A program made the translations under genes and the position numbers. This document shows, in pieces, positions 1 to 12,074 of a stretch of DNA of 64,000 nt (position 1 is the first letter of the stretch; every line of letters begins with the position of its first letter). The notes below the pieces were generated by a model. That model did not search any database. It worked only from the letters and a program-made list of their open reading frames with translations, and was not told where the DNA came from. The stretch is from Irpex lacteus (Eukaryota > Basidiomycota > Agaricomycetes > Polyporales > Irpicaceae). The stretch is taken from NCBI GenBank assembly GCA_001986395.2, contig MQVO02000006.1, positions 682,001 through 746,000 on the forward strand, given 5' to 3'.

Positions 1-1967
1 GTCCGCCTAACTGATGACCGACACCTAGGTAGGCAGAACCCCTAGGAGCTCCGGGGATTTCATCGTCGAAATTAAGTAGTGTCTTCGCGTTCGCGGAATT
101 GCGGCGTACGAGACCGTTGTCCCCTAGCGATTGTGTAGTGTCCATACGAATCATCGTCTGAGGGCGTCCTTTGAGTGATTCGGGATCGATGAACGTGCTG
201 GATCGGTTCAGTTGCGTACGTGCCATCATCGACGGTCGTTGATCACCCGTGAAGACACTGAAAGGAGTATGAGTGTCTGGTGGAATAATGAACGGACATA
301 AAATTTTCCAAAAATCGTACCGTTGTTTACCCTTCATCGCAGCCTTCCTTGCCTCCAAATCATCGATGAGACTCTTCCCATAGAGTTTACCGGCAGGTCG
401 CTTGTCTCTTTTCATCTGTTCGAGCTCGTCTGCGTCCCCTGCCACGTCCGCCGGAGTTACCTCCATTCCTGGGACAGTCAAGTGCGTAGACTGAGCATCA
501 GCAATATCCGCTTGTTCACCGTCTTCCTGTGCCCAACGAAGATGGTTGTCTATATCAGCGTAGGCAGGATCACGCTGACCGTCGACCATGAGTGTATTTC
601 TGAACGTCAGTTGGGACAGTGTCAAGTTCGCTCTGGGATTGGGCGTGAAATAACCCCCTGCACCGCTGCTACCGTTCGACAAGGGTGGAGACAACAGATC
701 CATGACAGAGCCTCTCGCATTACTTTTGGCACCTGGGGGTAAGGGAGGGCCATCCGAGCTGATTTGGAAGCCATCCCTCCCCACCGGCTCGTCTGTTTTC
801 TCCTGTCCGGCATTCTGCAACGGACTGGGCATGACCAGGACTTTGGGACGCATAAGTTCAAGACGAGAATACGGTCGGTCGCGGCCTGGTATAGGGGTTC
901 TAACGGAGATAGAATCCCCTGGATGAGCCGACTCGTAGTCGAGCATCTGCGTGCCCAAGGATGCGCTGGAAACTACGCGACTGCGTCTGGCTTTGGGATC
1001 AAATCGAGACGTGCGGTCAGGGGAAGGTGGCTCGATGGCAAAAGGGTTTGGAAGTTCAGACTCCTCCGTGCCAGCATAAGCCAAGCCAGTTTCCTCCTCT
1101 CCATCCGGAGCGGTAGGGAATGGGACGGTGTGCAGTGGGGGAGTGACCGGTATACCATCAATCAGTATATGACCAGACGAATGACGCTGGTGCTGGAGTA
1201 GAGCAGGATCTGTAGGCTTCATATCAGGGAAGTCAAGTGGTGTGCCAATGGAATGCCTCCTTGCACTAGGAGTGCGGGTGGGAGGGAGTGAAGATGTCGC
1301 ATCAAGGAAAGCTCCGCCGGCACCCAGATTTACGTCGTCGCGAGAGGCAGATTGAAGGAATGGTATGTTACCCATACTCAAGGTACGAGCAGATGCGGGT
1401 GGCCTGGTCCGAATGGGCGAGTTCTGTAAGGGTGGATGGGGGTTGGGTAGTACACTCGCCGCGTCCGACACCTCACGCTGAAGTCGTTTGGCCTTCTTCT
1501 TTCCTTTCTCTTCAAACGCGTCCAAGCCCCAAGACGCCAAATCCACCTCAATATCGTCTCCAGTATCACCTTCATGAGTAGAATCGCGACCAAAGGGATT
1601 ATGGAGGTTGTCGAAAGAGGCTATCGACTTGCGGGAAGAAGGGTCCAAAACGGACGTGCGCAGGTTTGCGCTTCGACGTCCACCCAAAGAGTCGACATTA
1701 TGAACCGACTCAGAAGGGAGAGATACACCCAGATAGTCCGTGTTCCGCTGTTGTAGAGGCTGTCTGGACGGGAGATTGCGACGCAGTGCTCGGAAGATAG
1801 CACTTTCCTCTGCATTCTTGCGAGGTTCGTCAGGAGACAGATATTCGTTGTCGTATTCTATTTCACGAATTCAGTAGCTGGCGGAGGGAATGAATCGACG
1901 GCTCGAGTTACGGGGGTTGCTCACCGATGAGAGCTTTGGCTAGCTGCAGCCTAGAGAATTGAGCCAT
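1..1967 (-). CDS. Unrecognised low-complexity protein, 3' end cut by the window edge
   Basis: The reading frame is open on the minus strand from 1857 to the left edge, joined to a short first exon (1967..1925) by a 67-bp intron (1924..1858). The start MAQFSRLQLAKAL reads into a conserved-looking segment (EYDNEYLSPDEPRK, IFRALRRNLPSRQ), then a long Ser/Pro/Arg-rich region typical of disordered fungal scaffold proteins, with about 610 codons in the window. A 63-bp in-frame intron at 320..258 (donor GTACGA, acceptor TTTCAG after a pyrimidine run) is likely. Removing it gives MKGKQRVFTGDQRPSMMAR, which reads better than the unspliced version. I do not recognise the family. No domain with a known catalytic motif is visible and the C-terminal part lies outside the window. 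It shares a 602-bp upstream region with the divergent GRP94 gene. Confidence 0.72.
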
Positions 1968-2569
1968 CTGTGTTTTTCGGTACTCTAGGATGAACCAGAG
2001 GCTTCAGGGTTGTGTGTGAAGTGCTAAAAGTAAAAGAGTGTGAGAGGTCGAGCGAGAGACATGGGATGGACTGGTCAAGGACAAGTCTGAGATCTCAATG
2101 GCACGTGTAGTAGATCGTGCATAGAGACGCCGGTCTCCCCGAGGACTTTGCCAGTGACCACGACCTCCATATCGGCTTCAATGTTTCAAATACTCTTCGG
2201 AAAGCGCAGCGCGGCGTGAACAATAATTATGAACATAGACTCTGGCGAAAACCGCTTCAATGACTGCGTATACGAGACTTCAAACGATAATCCAGCAACT
2301 GCTTCCGTCCTTACGAGCTATGAGAGAACGCGTACAGAATCCGTATGTCCACAGGTCATGAGATGGCAGGCAGATCGTCAGGTGCATACGAGAATTGTGA
2401 GAGAGATCGCGCGTGCTGTTGAAATATCTCCGAGCCAGGTTGTTGCCATCGTCGTGACACGTCAGTCGTTCTCGAAAACTCGACCCTTGCGCAATAAAAG
2501 CCGGGCATCTGCCAGTGCTCTTCGCCTCTTACCCCCGTTCGTTGCTCCTGTGGGAGTTGGACTACAGCC
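1968..2569. promoter_or_regulatory. Divergent intergenic region with UPR-like and heat-shock-like elements before GRP94
   Basis: This 602-bp gap separates two divergent genes and has no convincing ORF. CACGTCA at 2458..2464 reads TGACGTG on the minus strand, the core bound by XBP1/Hac1-class bZIP factors of the unfolded-protein response. Five bases further on, TTCTCGAA (2469..2476) is a TTCnnGAA dyad of the heat-shock-element type. Both lie about 95-110 bp before the GRP94 ATG, a plausible position for an ER-stress-induced chaperone. The role is inferred from motif and position only. Confidence 0.45.
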
Positions 2570-5500
2570 ATGCGGATATTCTCCACCCTCCTTCTCTCGC
2601 TCACGGTCCTTACCACGTCCTTGCTGGCCCTTGCGGCGGACGGCGCGCAGAAGCAGGAGTACCAGGTGCGCGTCAGTGGTGGCTGAACTCCGTTCTGTGT
2701 CTCATTTCCCTGCAGAGTGATGTAGCTCGCCTGCGTAAGATTGTTATTAACAGGTATGTCGAATAGTGACTTCTAGTATTACGCGAACTGACCTGTTATT
2801 GTAGTCTGTACTCGCACCGGGACGTGTTCCTTCGTGAGCTCATCTCAAACGCCAACGATGCTCTGGAGAAGCTTCGGATCACCTCCTTGACCGACAAGCA
2901 AGTATTGAGCGGCGCAGAGAATCTCAACATTACGATTATACCTCACAAGGACGAGGATGGCACGGCGAAGTTGATTATTAGGGATACTGGCATTGGCATG
3001 ACACCGGAAGAGCTCACCAAGAATCTGGTGAGTCTGAGCTCACTGCCTTGCTCAAACAACGCTCATCTAGTTTTCTAGGGAACCTTAGCAAAGTCTGGAA
3101 CTTCCGAGTTCCTTGCGAAAGCCGAGGGTAGTACAGATACTACGAACACCGGAAACCTCATTGGTGCATTTGGTCTGGGCTTCTACAGCAGTTTCCTCGT
3201 CGCCGACAAAGTCTACGTCACTTCCCTCGCAGCAAAGACCACAAAGAATCCCAACCCTGTTCAGTATGTCTTCGCCTCGTCTTCAGAGGACAGTACGTTT
3301 GAGGTGTACCCTGACGAACGTGGCAACACTCTCGGGCGCGGCACTGAGATCACCATGATCTTGAAGGACGACGCTCTCGAGTATCTGGACCCGGTCACCA
3401 TTACTGAGTTGGTTAACAAGCACTCAAGCTTCTCTACCACCTTCCCTATTTATCTGTTCACTCAGAGGACTGAGGAAGTTCCTGTCGAGGTCGAGGAGGA
3501 GGAGGCTAAGACGGAGACGGAGACGAACGATGAACAGAAAGTGTTCGATGCAGAATACGATGGCCAAGACGACGAGGCCCTTGTTGAGGACGCCGAGGAG
3601 AAAGTGGTGGAGGAGAAGAAGCAAGAGACAAAATCCGTCGTTGTCGATGAATGGGTTCACTTGAACTCTCAGCCACCTATTTGGACGCGGTAAGCTCTCG
3701 AAATTTCATCACTATGTCAGGCCGTCTTACCAACTCCGAATAATACAGCGACCCAAAGACCGTCTCAGACGATGAATACATCCAGTTCTACCAGGCAACT
3801 TTCAAGGACCAACAGAAGCCACTCGCTTGGCACCACTTCTCTGGTGACTCTGGATCTGGTACCGCCTTCCGTGCCATTCTTTTCATTCCTAGCCACCTCG
3901 ACGACACCTACTGGCAGAACCCTCTTCAGAGCGCCGCCAAAGATATTCGTCTCATGGTCAAGCGTGTGTTTATCACGAGCGACCTCGGTGAAGATGCTTT
4001 GCCAAAGTGGGCGAGCTGGGTCAAGGTTGTTGTTGATGGTATGTGTTTTGAACATTACAATGGCTGCAAAAGCTAATCGTTGCTTGTGAAGCTGAGGACC
4101 TCCCCCTCAACGTCTCTCGTGAAACCCTGCAGTCCCGCAAGTTCCTCAAGCAGATACAGTCCATTATTGTCAAGCGTCTCATCCAGACCCTCCAACGTCT
4201 CCACGAGAACAAGGATGGCGAACTCGAGGCGTGGCAATTGCACCATATTTACAACAACGTTTTCAAGCTCGGCGCCGTTGAGGATAACAAGAACAGGGAG
4301 AAGTTGGCGTCGCTCGTGAAGTTACCAACGAACCAGAGGAACGAGACTACATTGAATGACGTAAGTGCTGCAGTGAGTGATTGTCAGGTATTGACAACTG
4401 ACATGACTGCCAAATAGTACGTCACGCATCGGAAGGAAGGTCAAAAACAGATCTTCTACCTTGCCGATATGGGCAAGACTCCTGAAGACCTCGCCAAGAG
4501 CGTGTTCATTGAGAAACTTCATGCTCGTGGCTACGAAGTCCTTCTGCTCGGCGAACCCCTCGATGAGGTCTTTGTGCAAAATGTTGGTCGCTGGAAGTAA
4601 GTTGGCTTCTTTCAACTTTGTTTCCCAAGAGACTAACTTGATCATAGGAAGCTCCCCTTCCAAGATGTAGCTAAGGCTGGTCTGAAATTCGGTGATGAAG
4701 AGCTTGACCCGAAGGAAGAGAAGGAACTTCAGAAGCAGCTTAATGAACAGTTCAAGCCTTTGATCGATTTCTTGAAGAATGAGACGACTGGTGTCATTCG
4801 TGATGGTAGGCTTTCTACTCTTTGCACCTCTTGCATCGGTATTGATTTTGGGCCCTAGTTGTTGTGTCAAACCGTCTCGTCACCAGCCCCTGCGCTATCG
4901 TGGCAGACGCCTACGGATACACTGCCAACATGGCCAAGCTGCTCAGTGAGTCGTCGTGTCTTACCGTCGTTGGAGCGTTGTACTGATGTCACCTCTAAAG
5001 ACTCGCAGCAGAAGTCCGGTGCCAGTGTCGTACATGACTACGCCAAGCGATTAAGAACGCTTGAAATCAACCCCAAGTCACCTCTGATTGAGGGTCTCTT
5101 GAAGCGAGTCCAACAGCTCCCTACCGAAGAAGAAGAACGCGATCTTGAGGCCGAGGATGAGATCAAGGAAGCTATCTCTGTGCTCGTTGACAGCGCACTC
5201 GTGCGTTCTGGCTTCGAAGTATCAAGCGCAAATGAGTAAGTATTTCATATACATGCGCATTATCACGGAAGGACGCAGGATCTAATGACGACGTTTGATA
5301 GTTTCTTCCAACGCATGGATCGTATTCTTCGTCGCTCTCTTGGCGTCTCTGAGACCGCACCAACGGATACTACGGTCAAACCTGCACCTCCTGTCGCCCA
5401 GGAGGCTCTTGACGATAACGACGAGTTCGACTTCGATGACTCCCATTTGCAACTCGACCCCGAAGCTCTCGGCTTGAAGGTCGGCAAACCGATCTTGAAG

Positions 5501-5656
5501 GAGGGCGAGGAGGATCCCTTCAAGGCTGATTGGAAGGAGTTCAAGAGGGAGAACTTGAAGGCTGCTGTTAAGGAGCCCGAAAGTAAGGGCGAGACTGAGG
5601 CTGAGGCAGTAGTCGAGGAGACGCAAAAGCCCAGTGTCGGGCATGATGAGCTGTGA
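2570..5656 (+). CDS. Endoplasmic reticulum Hsp90 chaperone (GRP94/endoplasmin)
   Basis: Eleven exons (2570..2665, 2716..2753, 2805..3027, 3079..3689, 3749..4038, 4092..4360, 4418..4596, 4648..4805, 4859..4945, 5001..5235, 5302..5656) give 846 residues. The N terminus is a signal peptide (hydrophobic core about residues 4-22, then AADGAQ). Hsp90 signatures follow in order: [31 protein letters not shown] and [15 protein letters not shown] in the ATPase domain, a Glu-rich charged linker (about residues 255-310), middle-domain [11 protein letters not shown], and C-terminal dimerisation sequence. The last four residues are HDEL, the fungal ER-retrieval signal. The protein should fold secretory and membrane clients in the ER lumen. 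GRP94 is absent from budding yeast, so this copy marks a fungus that keeps the paralogue. The upstream region carries a TGACGTG element. Confidence 0.95.
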
Positions 5657-6035
5657 GCATAGGGACGCTTGATCTACTTACTTAATGTTATGGCTATGTA
5701 AGATATTGGGATTAATAGGAATAAAATCCATCTTGAAATCGTACGAATAGTGAGCACCGGAAGTCAGGAAGACTGCAACACAGACCTTGGTGTATGTGGG
5801 CCAGCTTGCGCTCAAACTCGCGAAGCTCGAACCGAATACACATCACGTGAAAACATGATCGTGAGGCCAACCCTCTTAAGCGCCGGAGGTATGAATCGAG
5901 TCTATTCGTCCGCCACCAGCTGCCAGCCTCTGAGAGGGTGACATCCGCCCTGGAAAGGAGTACAAGTGCCAGCGAACATGGCCGAGGAAACAACTCTTGT
6001 CAGCTGCCATCGTGTTCCTTACCTACTCGTAAAGC
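5657..6035. other. Intergenic region, GRP94 to photolyase
   Basis: The gap is 379 bp. Short ORFs occur in several frames, but none has splice-supported continuation or a recognisable motif. It probably holds the GRP94 3' UTR and the photolyase promoter. I see no RNA gene or repeat. Confidence 0.6.
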
Positions 6036-8252
6036 ATGCTCAAACGTTCCCGCAGCATTTCTCCTTCTTTGGCTCTCAACGAGAGTGCACACAAGATCCA
6101 GAGAACGCATAGAGATGTCAAGTTCTTGCCTAACAAGATTGCGACTGCCGAGAACGCTGCCAGGGCCGACAAGAACCCGCCATTCAAACTCTTAATGGAG
6201 GCTATGCAGTCACCTATGCAAGCGATGGCAGGGGATGCCGTTGTGTATTGGATGAGGATGCAAGATATGAGAGGTACGGGCATGCTGATATCGTTGCTAA
6301 GATTCATCTAATTCACCGGGATCGGGTATTCCGCTAGTGCAAGATAACCGTGCTCTTAGTCAAGCATCTATGGAGGCGGTGCAATCAGGTCTACCACTTA
6401 TCGCTCTCTTCATCATAAGCCCTCAAGATTACGTTGCTCACGATCGAAGCGCTAGGAGAATTGACTTTACCCTCCGGAATCTCATATGCATCAAGGTAAC
6501 CGAGAATATACATTGAAACCCACCTTCAGCAGATTCTGATGCCATAACGTAGGAAACCCTTGGTAACCTGCACATTCCACTTCACATCGTTAATCACAGT
6601 CCACGCAAAACACTCCCGGAGCGTGTGCTCTCTATCTTGAGAGGCTGGAATGCTGTGCGATTGTTTGCCACTATCGAACACGAGGTCGATGAACTACGCC
6701 GCGATGTCCGCGTCTGCGAGCTCACGAAGCAAGAGGGTCGGGTGAAATGCACTTTTGTTAACGACAAATGCATCATTGTTCCTGGAACCGTCAGGACCAA
6801 GGAAGGCAAAGGCTACACAGTAAGTTCCAACGAATGTCCTCCGAATAATATTGACTGTGATATAGGTTTATTCACCGTTCTTGCGATCTTGGTTACCACA
6901 TCTCAGCGAGCGCCCAGACCCACTGGCCTCTGCCGCGAAAGTACAATCTAATCAAGCTGCTATACGTGACCACGTTATCTTTGGCCAGTTATTCAATGAT
7001 TCCGTTCCGGATCAAGTTGATGGATTCCAGCTGGCCAAAGAAGATGCTGACACCATGCGAGAGTGCTTTCCTGCCGGAGAAGATGCAGCACACGAGATAT
7101 TGCGTCGCTTCCTGCATACGAAAACGCGAGCATCTCAAGGGGGTGCCGTTAACCCTTTGAATCTGGGTTTTAGCGAGGCTAAGGATTCGTCACGGGACAG
7201 CAGAATAGGGAAATATAAGGATATGAGAGACAGAGTGGACATGGATACCACGAGTCGTTTAAGGTCGGTGTCCGCTTCTGTTACTGCCCGACCAACCCGT
7301 TTTGATATGCGATCGCGCAGTCCTTACCTCGCTGCGGGCGTAATTTCCTCCCGGGCATGTGTAAGGGCAACCTTGGAACTCTCGAAGAATAAAGTTCAGA
7401 AGATTGACGCCAGTCGCGAAACTGGCATCGGGAGATGGGTGCAAGAGCTGGGTACGTGATATCATATCGTTGTGTAAATGTCCTAAATTCATTGTGGGGT
7501 AGCCTGGAGAGATTTCTATACCCACGTTCTTGCCTTATTTCCTCGCGTGTCAATGGGACGGCCATTTCAGGAGAAGTTCGCCAATGTATCATGGGAAACC
7601 AACGAAGAACACCTTCAAGCTTGGAAAGACGGTCGAACCGGTGTTCCAATTGTAGACGCAGGCATGCGGCAGGCGAACAAGATGGGTTGGATGCACAATC
7701 GTGTGCGAATGATCACGGCAATGTACCTCGTCAAAGATCTCATGATAGATTGGAGGCTTGGGGAGAAAGTGAGTTCCGTCTGTTGATATCATCGCAACGA
7801 ACTGACTGAGTGTCTTTCTGTCTGGTGGCAGTACTACATGGAGACATTGATAGATGGAGATTTGGCTTCGAACAACGGAGGATGGCAGTGGAGCGCCAGC
7901 ACGGGCGTAGACCCGGTTCCGTATTTCAGAATCTTCAATCCCTACACACAAAGCAAGAAGGTGGGATAGCACTGCTAGTTCTCCATCTGTCTACGAGGAG
8001 CTGACTTTATAAACAGGCTGATCCGACTGGTGATTACATTCGGTATTTTATTCCCGAACTATCGAAGGTATTCGGAGGCGGTGAGTGACCTGCCTTCAGT
8101 CATGCATTCGGCAACTACAACCATTCCCTTCAGACATTCATAATCCTCCGGCCAAACTGGCACAGAAATTGGGCTACCCATTGCCTTTAGTAAGGCACGA
8201 TGAAGCGCGTCAAAGGGCCATCAGGCGCTACAAGAATCCTGGTGACGAGTGA
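6036..8252 (+). CDS. phr1: Class I deoxyribodipyrimidine (CPD) photolyase
   Basis: Nine exons (6036..6273, 6338..6495, 6553..6819, 6866..7263, 7321..7451, 7503..7768, 7832..7960, 8017..8080, 8134..8252) encode 589 residues. A basic N-terminal extension of about 65 residues precedes the photolyase fold ([11 protein letters not shown] with an intron inside the motif, then NRALSQAS). The FAD-binding half is well kept: [71 protein letters not shown] and the terminal RRYKNPGDE. Such enzymes use blue light, FADH- and an antenna pigment to split UV-induced cyclobutane pyrimidine dimers in nuclear or mitochondrial DNA. The basic N terminus could be a targeting sequence, but I cannot tell which kind. 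The class I assignment rests on the WMRMQD start and the GWMHNR / WQW motifs. A cryptochrome is less likely because no C-terminal tail is present. Confidence 0.93.
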
Positions 8253-8739
8253 GTGATTGATGTCTGTATCCTGGAGGCAAACACGGGCTGTGCAGTCAGC
8301 CATCAACATGTCCGTAGATGGAAACGAATTCTTTTTCACAACCATATTCAACGACTTTTGGCAAGCAGCTGGCATATGTTGTGAACGCGATAACCGATGC
8401 AAACATATGATGAGAGGTACGAAGTAAGAATGACTCTTTGATTTCCTCGTGCCATGGTGTAGTCCGCGCACAATTTACCCCATTGTCGCTGATGTGAATA
8501 GCCCGTTGCAGAGTCGACTCTCTCCAACGTATCAAACCTCCGCACCCGCCGATTATATGCTGTTCTTGTTACTACACAAACGTCCATCGTCAAGCAAAAT
8601 CATGTGGCTGACTTGATTGCAGCAAAGCTTCTTGCGATGTGGTTTATATACGTTACACTCACCACAGCGAACTGATGAGCCCCCGTGAACCAGTCACCGG
8701 CCGCTTTGGTACTTTCCCGTCGAGTCCTTTGCCAGTACG
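8253..8739. other. Intergenic region, photolyase to TPR/CHAT gene
   Basis: The gap is 487 bp. Overlapping minus-strand ORFs of 67-94 codons exist here, but they share no motif and lack consistent splice sites. I read it as photolyase 3' UTR plus upstream sequence of the next gene. Confidence 0.55.
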
Positions 8740-11700
8740 ATGTCTCCTCCTTCGTCGTATACGCAATGGAATCAACCTCGGCCACAAAGCCTCCACGGCT
8801 CAATTGAGCTAGACGATGAATTGTTTTCAGAGTTTAGCTCGACTGATAGCGAGCTCGCATCTTCCGAATTCGAGGAGGAGAACGGTGAGTACCTGCCTGT
8901 CTATGTCCTATCCTAAACTCATATGATGGACAGACGAATTCCATGAAGAGGAGTTTGCTGGCATCCTCGCACTGGCGGAGCAGGCCAGGGAAAGCTTTAC
9001 GGCTTCTTCCAGAGGAGATGACCTTGAGGAGTACATTGCATATCTCCGGGACGCTTTGACGGTCGCTCCCCGCGATGGTCTAGCCCGAGCAGAGATATTG
9101 CACACCCTCGCCCACAATCTTTACCTTTCCGCCACCTACGTACACTCGCCAGCGATCGACTCCCTTGAACGACTGGACGAGTCCATTCATCTTCACCGCC
9201 TTGCCCTTTACCATCTACCCCACGGAAACGAAGCTCGAGGAGACTACGCTACAGGTTTGGCTATCGTTCTCCGCGAACGATACTCACAATCAAGCGATCC
9301 CGACGACTTACATGATTCCATTGCCCTTCATTTACAAGCCCTTTCCTTTCGTCCACCTGGTCATCCCGACCGCTTTCAATCCCTCACCAACCTTGCCAAC
9401 TGCCATTTCGCCCGCTTCGAGTGCCTAGGCAACGCCGACGACCTGGAAAGCGCTATCAACTGTGACAGCGAGGCTCTTGCTCTCCTAACTCCCGATCATC
9501 CGAACAAAGTCTCGGCATTGCTAGCCCTTGCGGCCGACCTCGGAGCGCGTTTCGGTCGAGATGGATCACAGTCCGCCCTGCAGCAATCAACATCGCTGTA
9601 TAAGGAGGCGCTGTCATTGACAACAGCGGTCGAAGATAGTCTGCGCATCGCGCAGCAGCTCGCGTCTCTTTTGCTCGTGCACTATCGCACGAGCCACACC
9701 ATCGCTGTTCTCGATGAAGCCATTGGGATATGTTCTCGTCCATTGGGTTCAGGTCGGGAAATATCCAAGGCGGCCCAACTTCCTGCGGTTCGTCTTCTTG
9801 CAGATCTCTGCCTTACCCGGTACCTCGAGGGATCTCAGGGAGCCCAATATCTCGAAGGCGCTATACAATACTGCAAACAGTCCCTTGAATATCTTCTCGA
9901 AGAATCGTCGTTGTCGGAAAAGCTCAACGCCCTCATGAACCTGTCGTATGCCTTGGTAGCACGGTTCTCTCTTACAAAAGGCCTAGCTGACATAGACCAG
10001 TCCATCCAACTGTGTGCACAAGCAGCCCATCTGAGCCGTCCCGAACACCCCTCGCATTGCCGCTCGCTGCGTGCACTTGCACGCAGTTTTGCTATTCGTT
10101 ATGAACACCTCTCCGACGGACGCGACATACAACTGGCTTTCGAAAAGTACGCGGAGGCAGTCCGGAATCCGTATGGTTTCATTCGCGAACGCATTGCGTA
10201 CGCGGAGGAATGGGTGGAGCTCATCTTGCGGTTCGAAGGACAGTCGCCCCTGCTGCTCGAGGCGTATGCATCCATGATCTGTCTTCTGCGTCATCTCATA
10301 TATTTCGAGGATAACCAACGCTTGCGAGAGGAGGATATCAAGATAGCAGGACGTGTAATGTCCGGCTCCCTACAATGCGCCCTATCTCTCAACGATATGG
10401 AGAAAGTGGTCGAGCTACTAGAACAACGCCAGGAGATGCTGTGGAGCCCCAGGTATCTTGACGATGCTATTCCTCCTCCTTTACGGCAGCGACTTCACAG
10501 CATCGCTCGCGAGTTGCATGGCTCCTGTAGTGGTCAATCGTCACTGGCTTCTTCCTCCAACTCAAGCTCATATCAACGACGCGCTAACGCAGACGATGTA
10601 GCTTCTCGGCATCGCAATCTGGTTGAAGAGTTTCACAGTTTTCTCCAGCATCTTCGCTCTTACCCTGGACTTTCCAACTTGCTCAGGCCGGTTCGTTTCT
10701 GCGAGCTGACTCTTGACCGTCACCCGGCCGTTTGGCTCGTAGCAGAAGCCCACTGCGAAGCGATCGTCTGCCGCTCGTCTGGTGTATCTAGAGTCACTCT
10801 GGATCTCACTGTCGACGATGCAAGGAAGCTGGCCTGCGAATTCCAGAATATGCAGTTCTCCATGGACCAAGCAATATTCCAAACGCTTTCCGAGCGAGCC
10901 TGGACCACTATCGTTAAACCCGTCTTAGATGTTTTGAGATTCACGGTACGAAGCATGTCAATTATCGTGTAATATTACTATGATGGCTGACATACCGTAA
11001 TATTTTAGGCGCACCCTTCTGAGCCTAAACCACGTCTTTGGTGGTGCCCTACAGGACCGTTTGTCTTTATTCCTTTGCACGCCGTCGGCCGTTCTCAAGC
11101 TGACAAGCGACCGATATGCGCATTCGACTATGCTGTCTCTTCATACGCTCCATCCATCAACTCCTTACAGAGCTGTAGACGAGCCCAGTCTAAGTCTACC
11201 AAACGAACACGCAAGGCATCATTACCGACTCCCATCAACACTGACTTGCCCCCATTCGGCACTCCATGCCCGGCACAGGACGACTGTCATCTCTTCCAAA
11301 TTCCTTCACCTATCGGTTCTGACGGACTTTCCTTTTCATTCGGTTACGATATCGATAACCCTTCAGAAGGGCGACGCGCTTCCTTCATTCGTCTGACCGG
11401 GCCCCTTCCTGACGATACCCTTCCGACCTCACCACGAAGCGACTCTTCTCATCTATCATACCCTAGCACTAGCTCTAATCTGCCCTACTCCGCTCCTTCA
11501 TACGTTGCATTTGCCCTCCTACACCCTCAAAACCGTCCGTCAAACCCGATGACAACAATGCCCGGACTGCCATGCGAGTCAAGTCACGCAGGATTCACTT
11601 TGCTCTCGGGCGGGTTTCGCTCCATTATCAGTACGGTACCAGGATGGTGAGCAGTCATAACGTCCTTGTATCCAAGCAAGTACTAAATACAGTCATGTCC

Positions 11701-11894
11701 GCAGGCAAAACCTACTTCACCCTGACGACACTGCGATGGTGATCGAACGAGTTTGCAAAGACATTGAATCCACGGACGCTTCGGACATTGATCCTAGTAT
11801 TGTTCCTTACGCTCTCGATAACGCTGTTTGCAGTCTTCTAGACAGCGGTATACCAGTCACTCGCCTAATACCCTTCATTCACATCGGACTATAA
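8740..11894 (+). CDS. TPR-repeat protein with C-terminal, apparently inactive CHAT domain
   Basis: Four exons (8740..8884, 8934..10945, 11009..11646, 11705..11894) give 994 residues. An acidic leader (about 1-60) precedes a long helical array of tetratricopeptide-like repeats (about 70-480), with recurring blocks such as DDLHDSIALHLQALSFRPPGHPDR and DDLESAINCDSEALALLTPDHPNK, the pattern of Agaricomycete TPR proteins. The C terminus begins like a CHAT (caspase-HetF-associated with TPRs) domain: PRLWWCPTGPFVFIPLHAVG, then FDYAVSSYAPSINSL. It keeps the late strand AGFTLLSGGFRSIISTVPGWQN. Between these, the segments that carry the catalytic His (HLACHG-type) and Cys (LSACQT-type) in active members are replaced by Ser/Pro-rich sequence. 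CHAT proteins are caspase-like proteases and several act in regulated cell death. This one looks like a non-catalytic relative. Confidence 0.82.
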
Positions 11895-12074
11895 ACCACT
11901 ACTATACTGTACTACATAAACCGTCGGACTTTGCATTGTTGTACTATGTCTCAAAAACAAATAGATCTGTAAATTGCGAGCAGCCTGAGACAGTGCTGCT
12001 GAACAGGAACGAGAGCAAACGAAAGCGATTGATAGCGGGTGCAACAACAGTCATAGTGCGACGATGTAAGCCGA

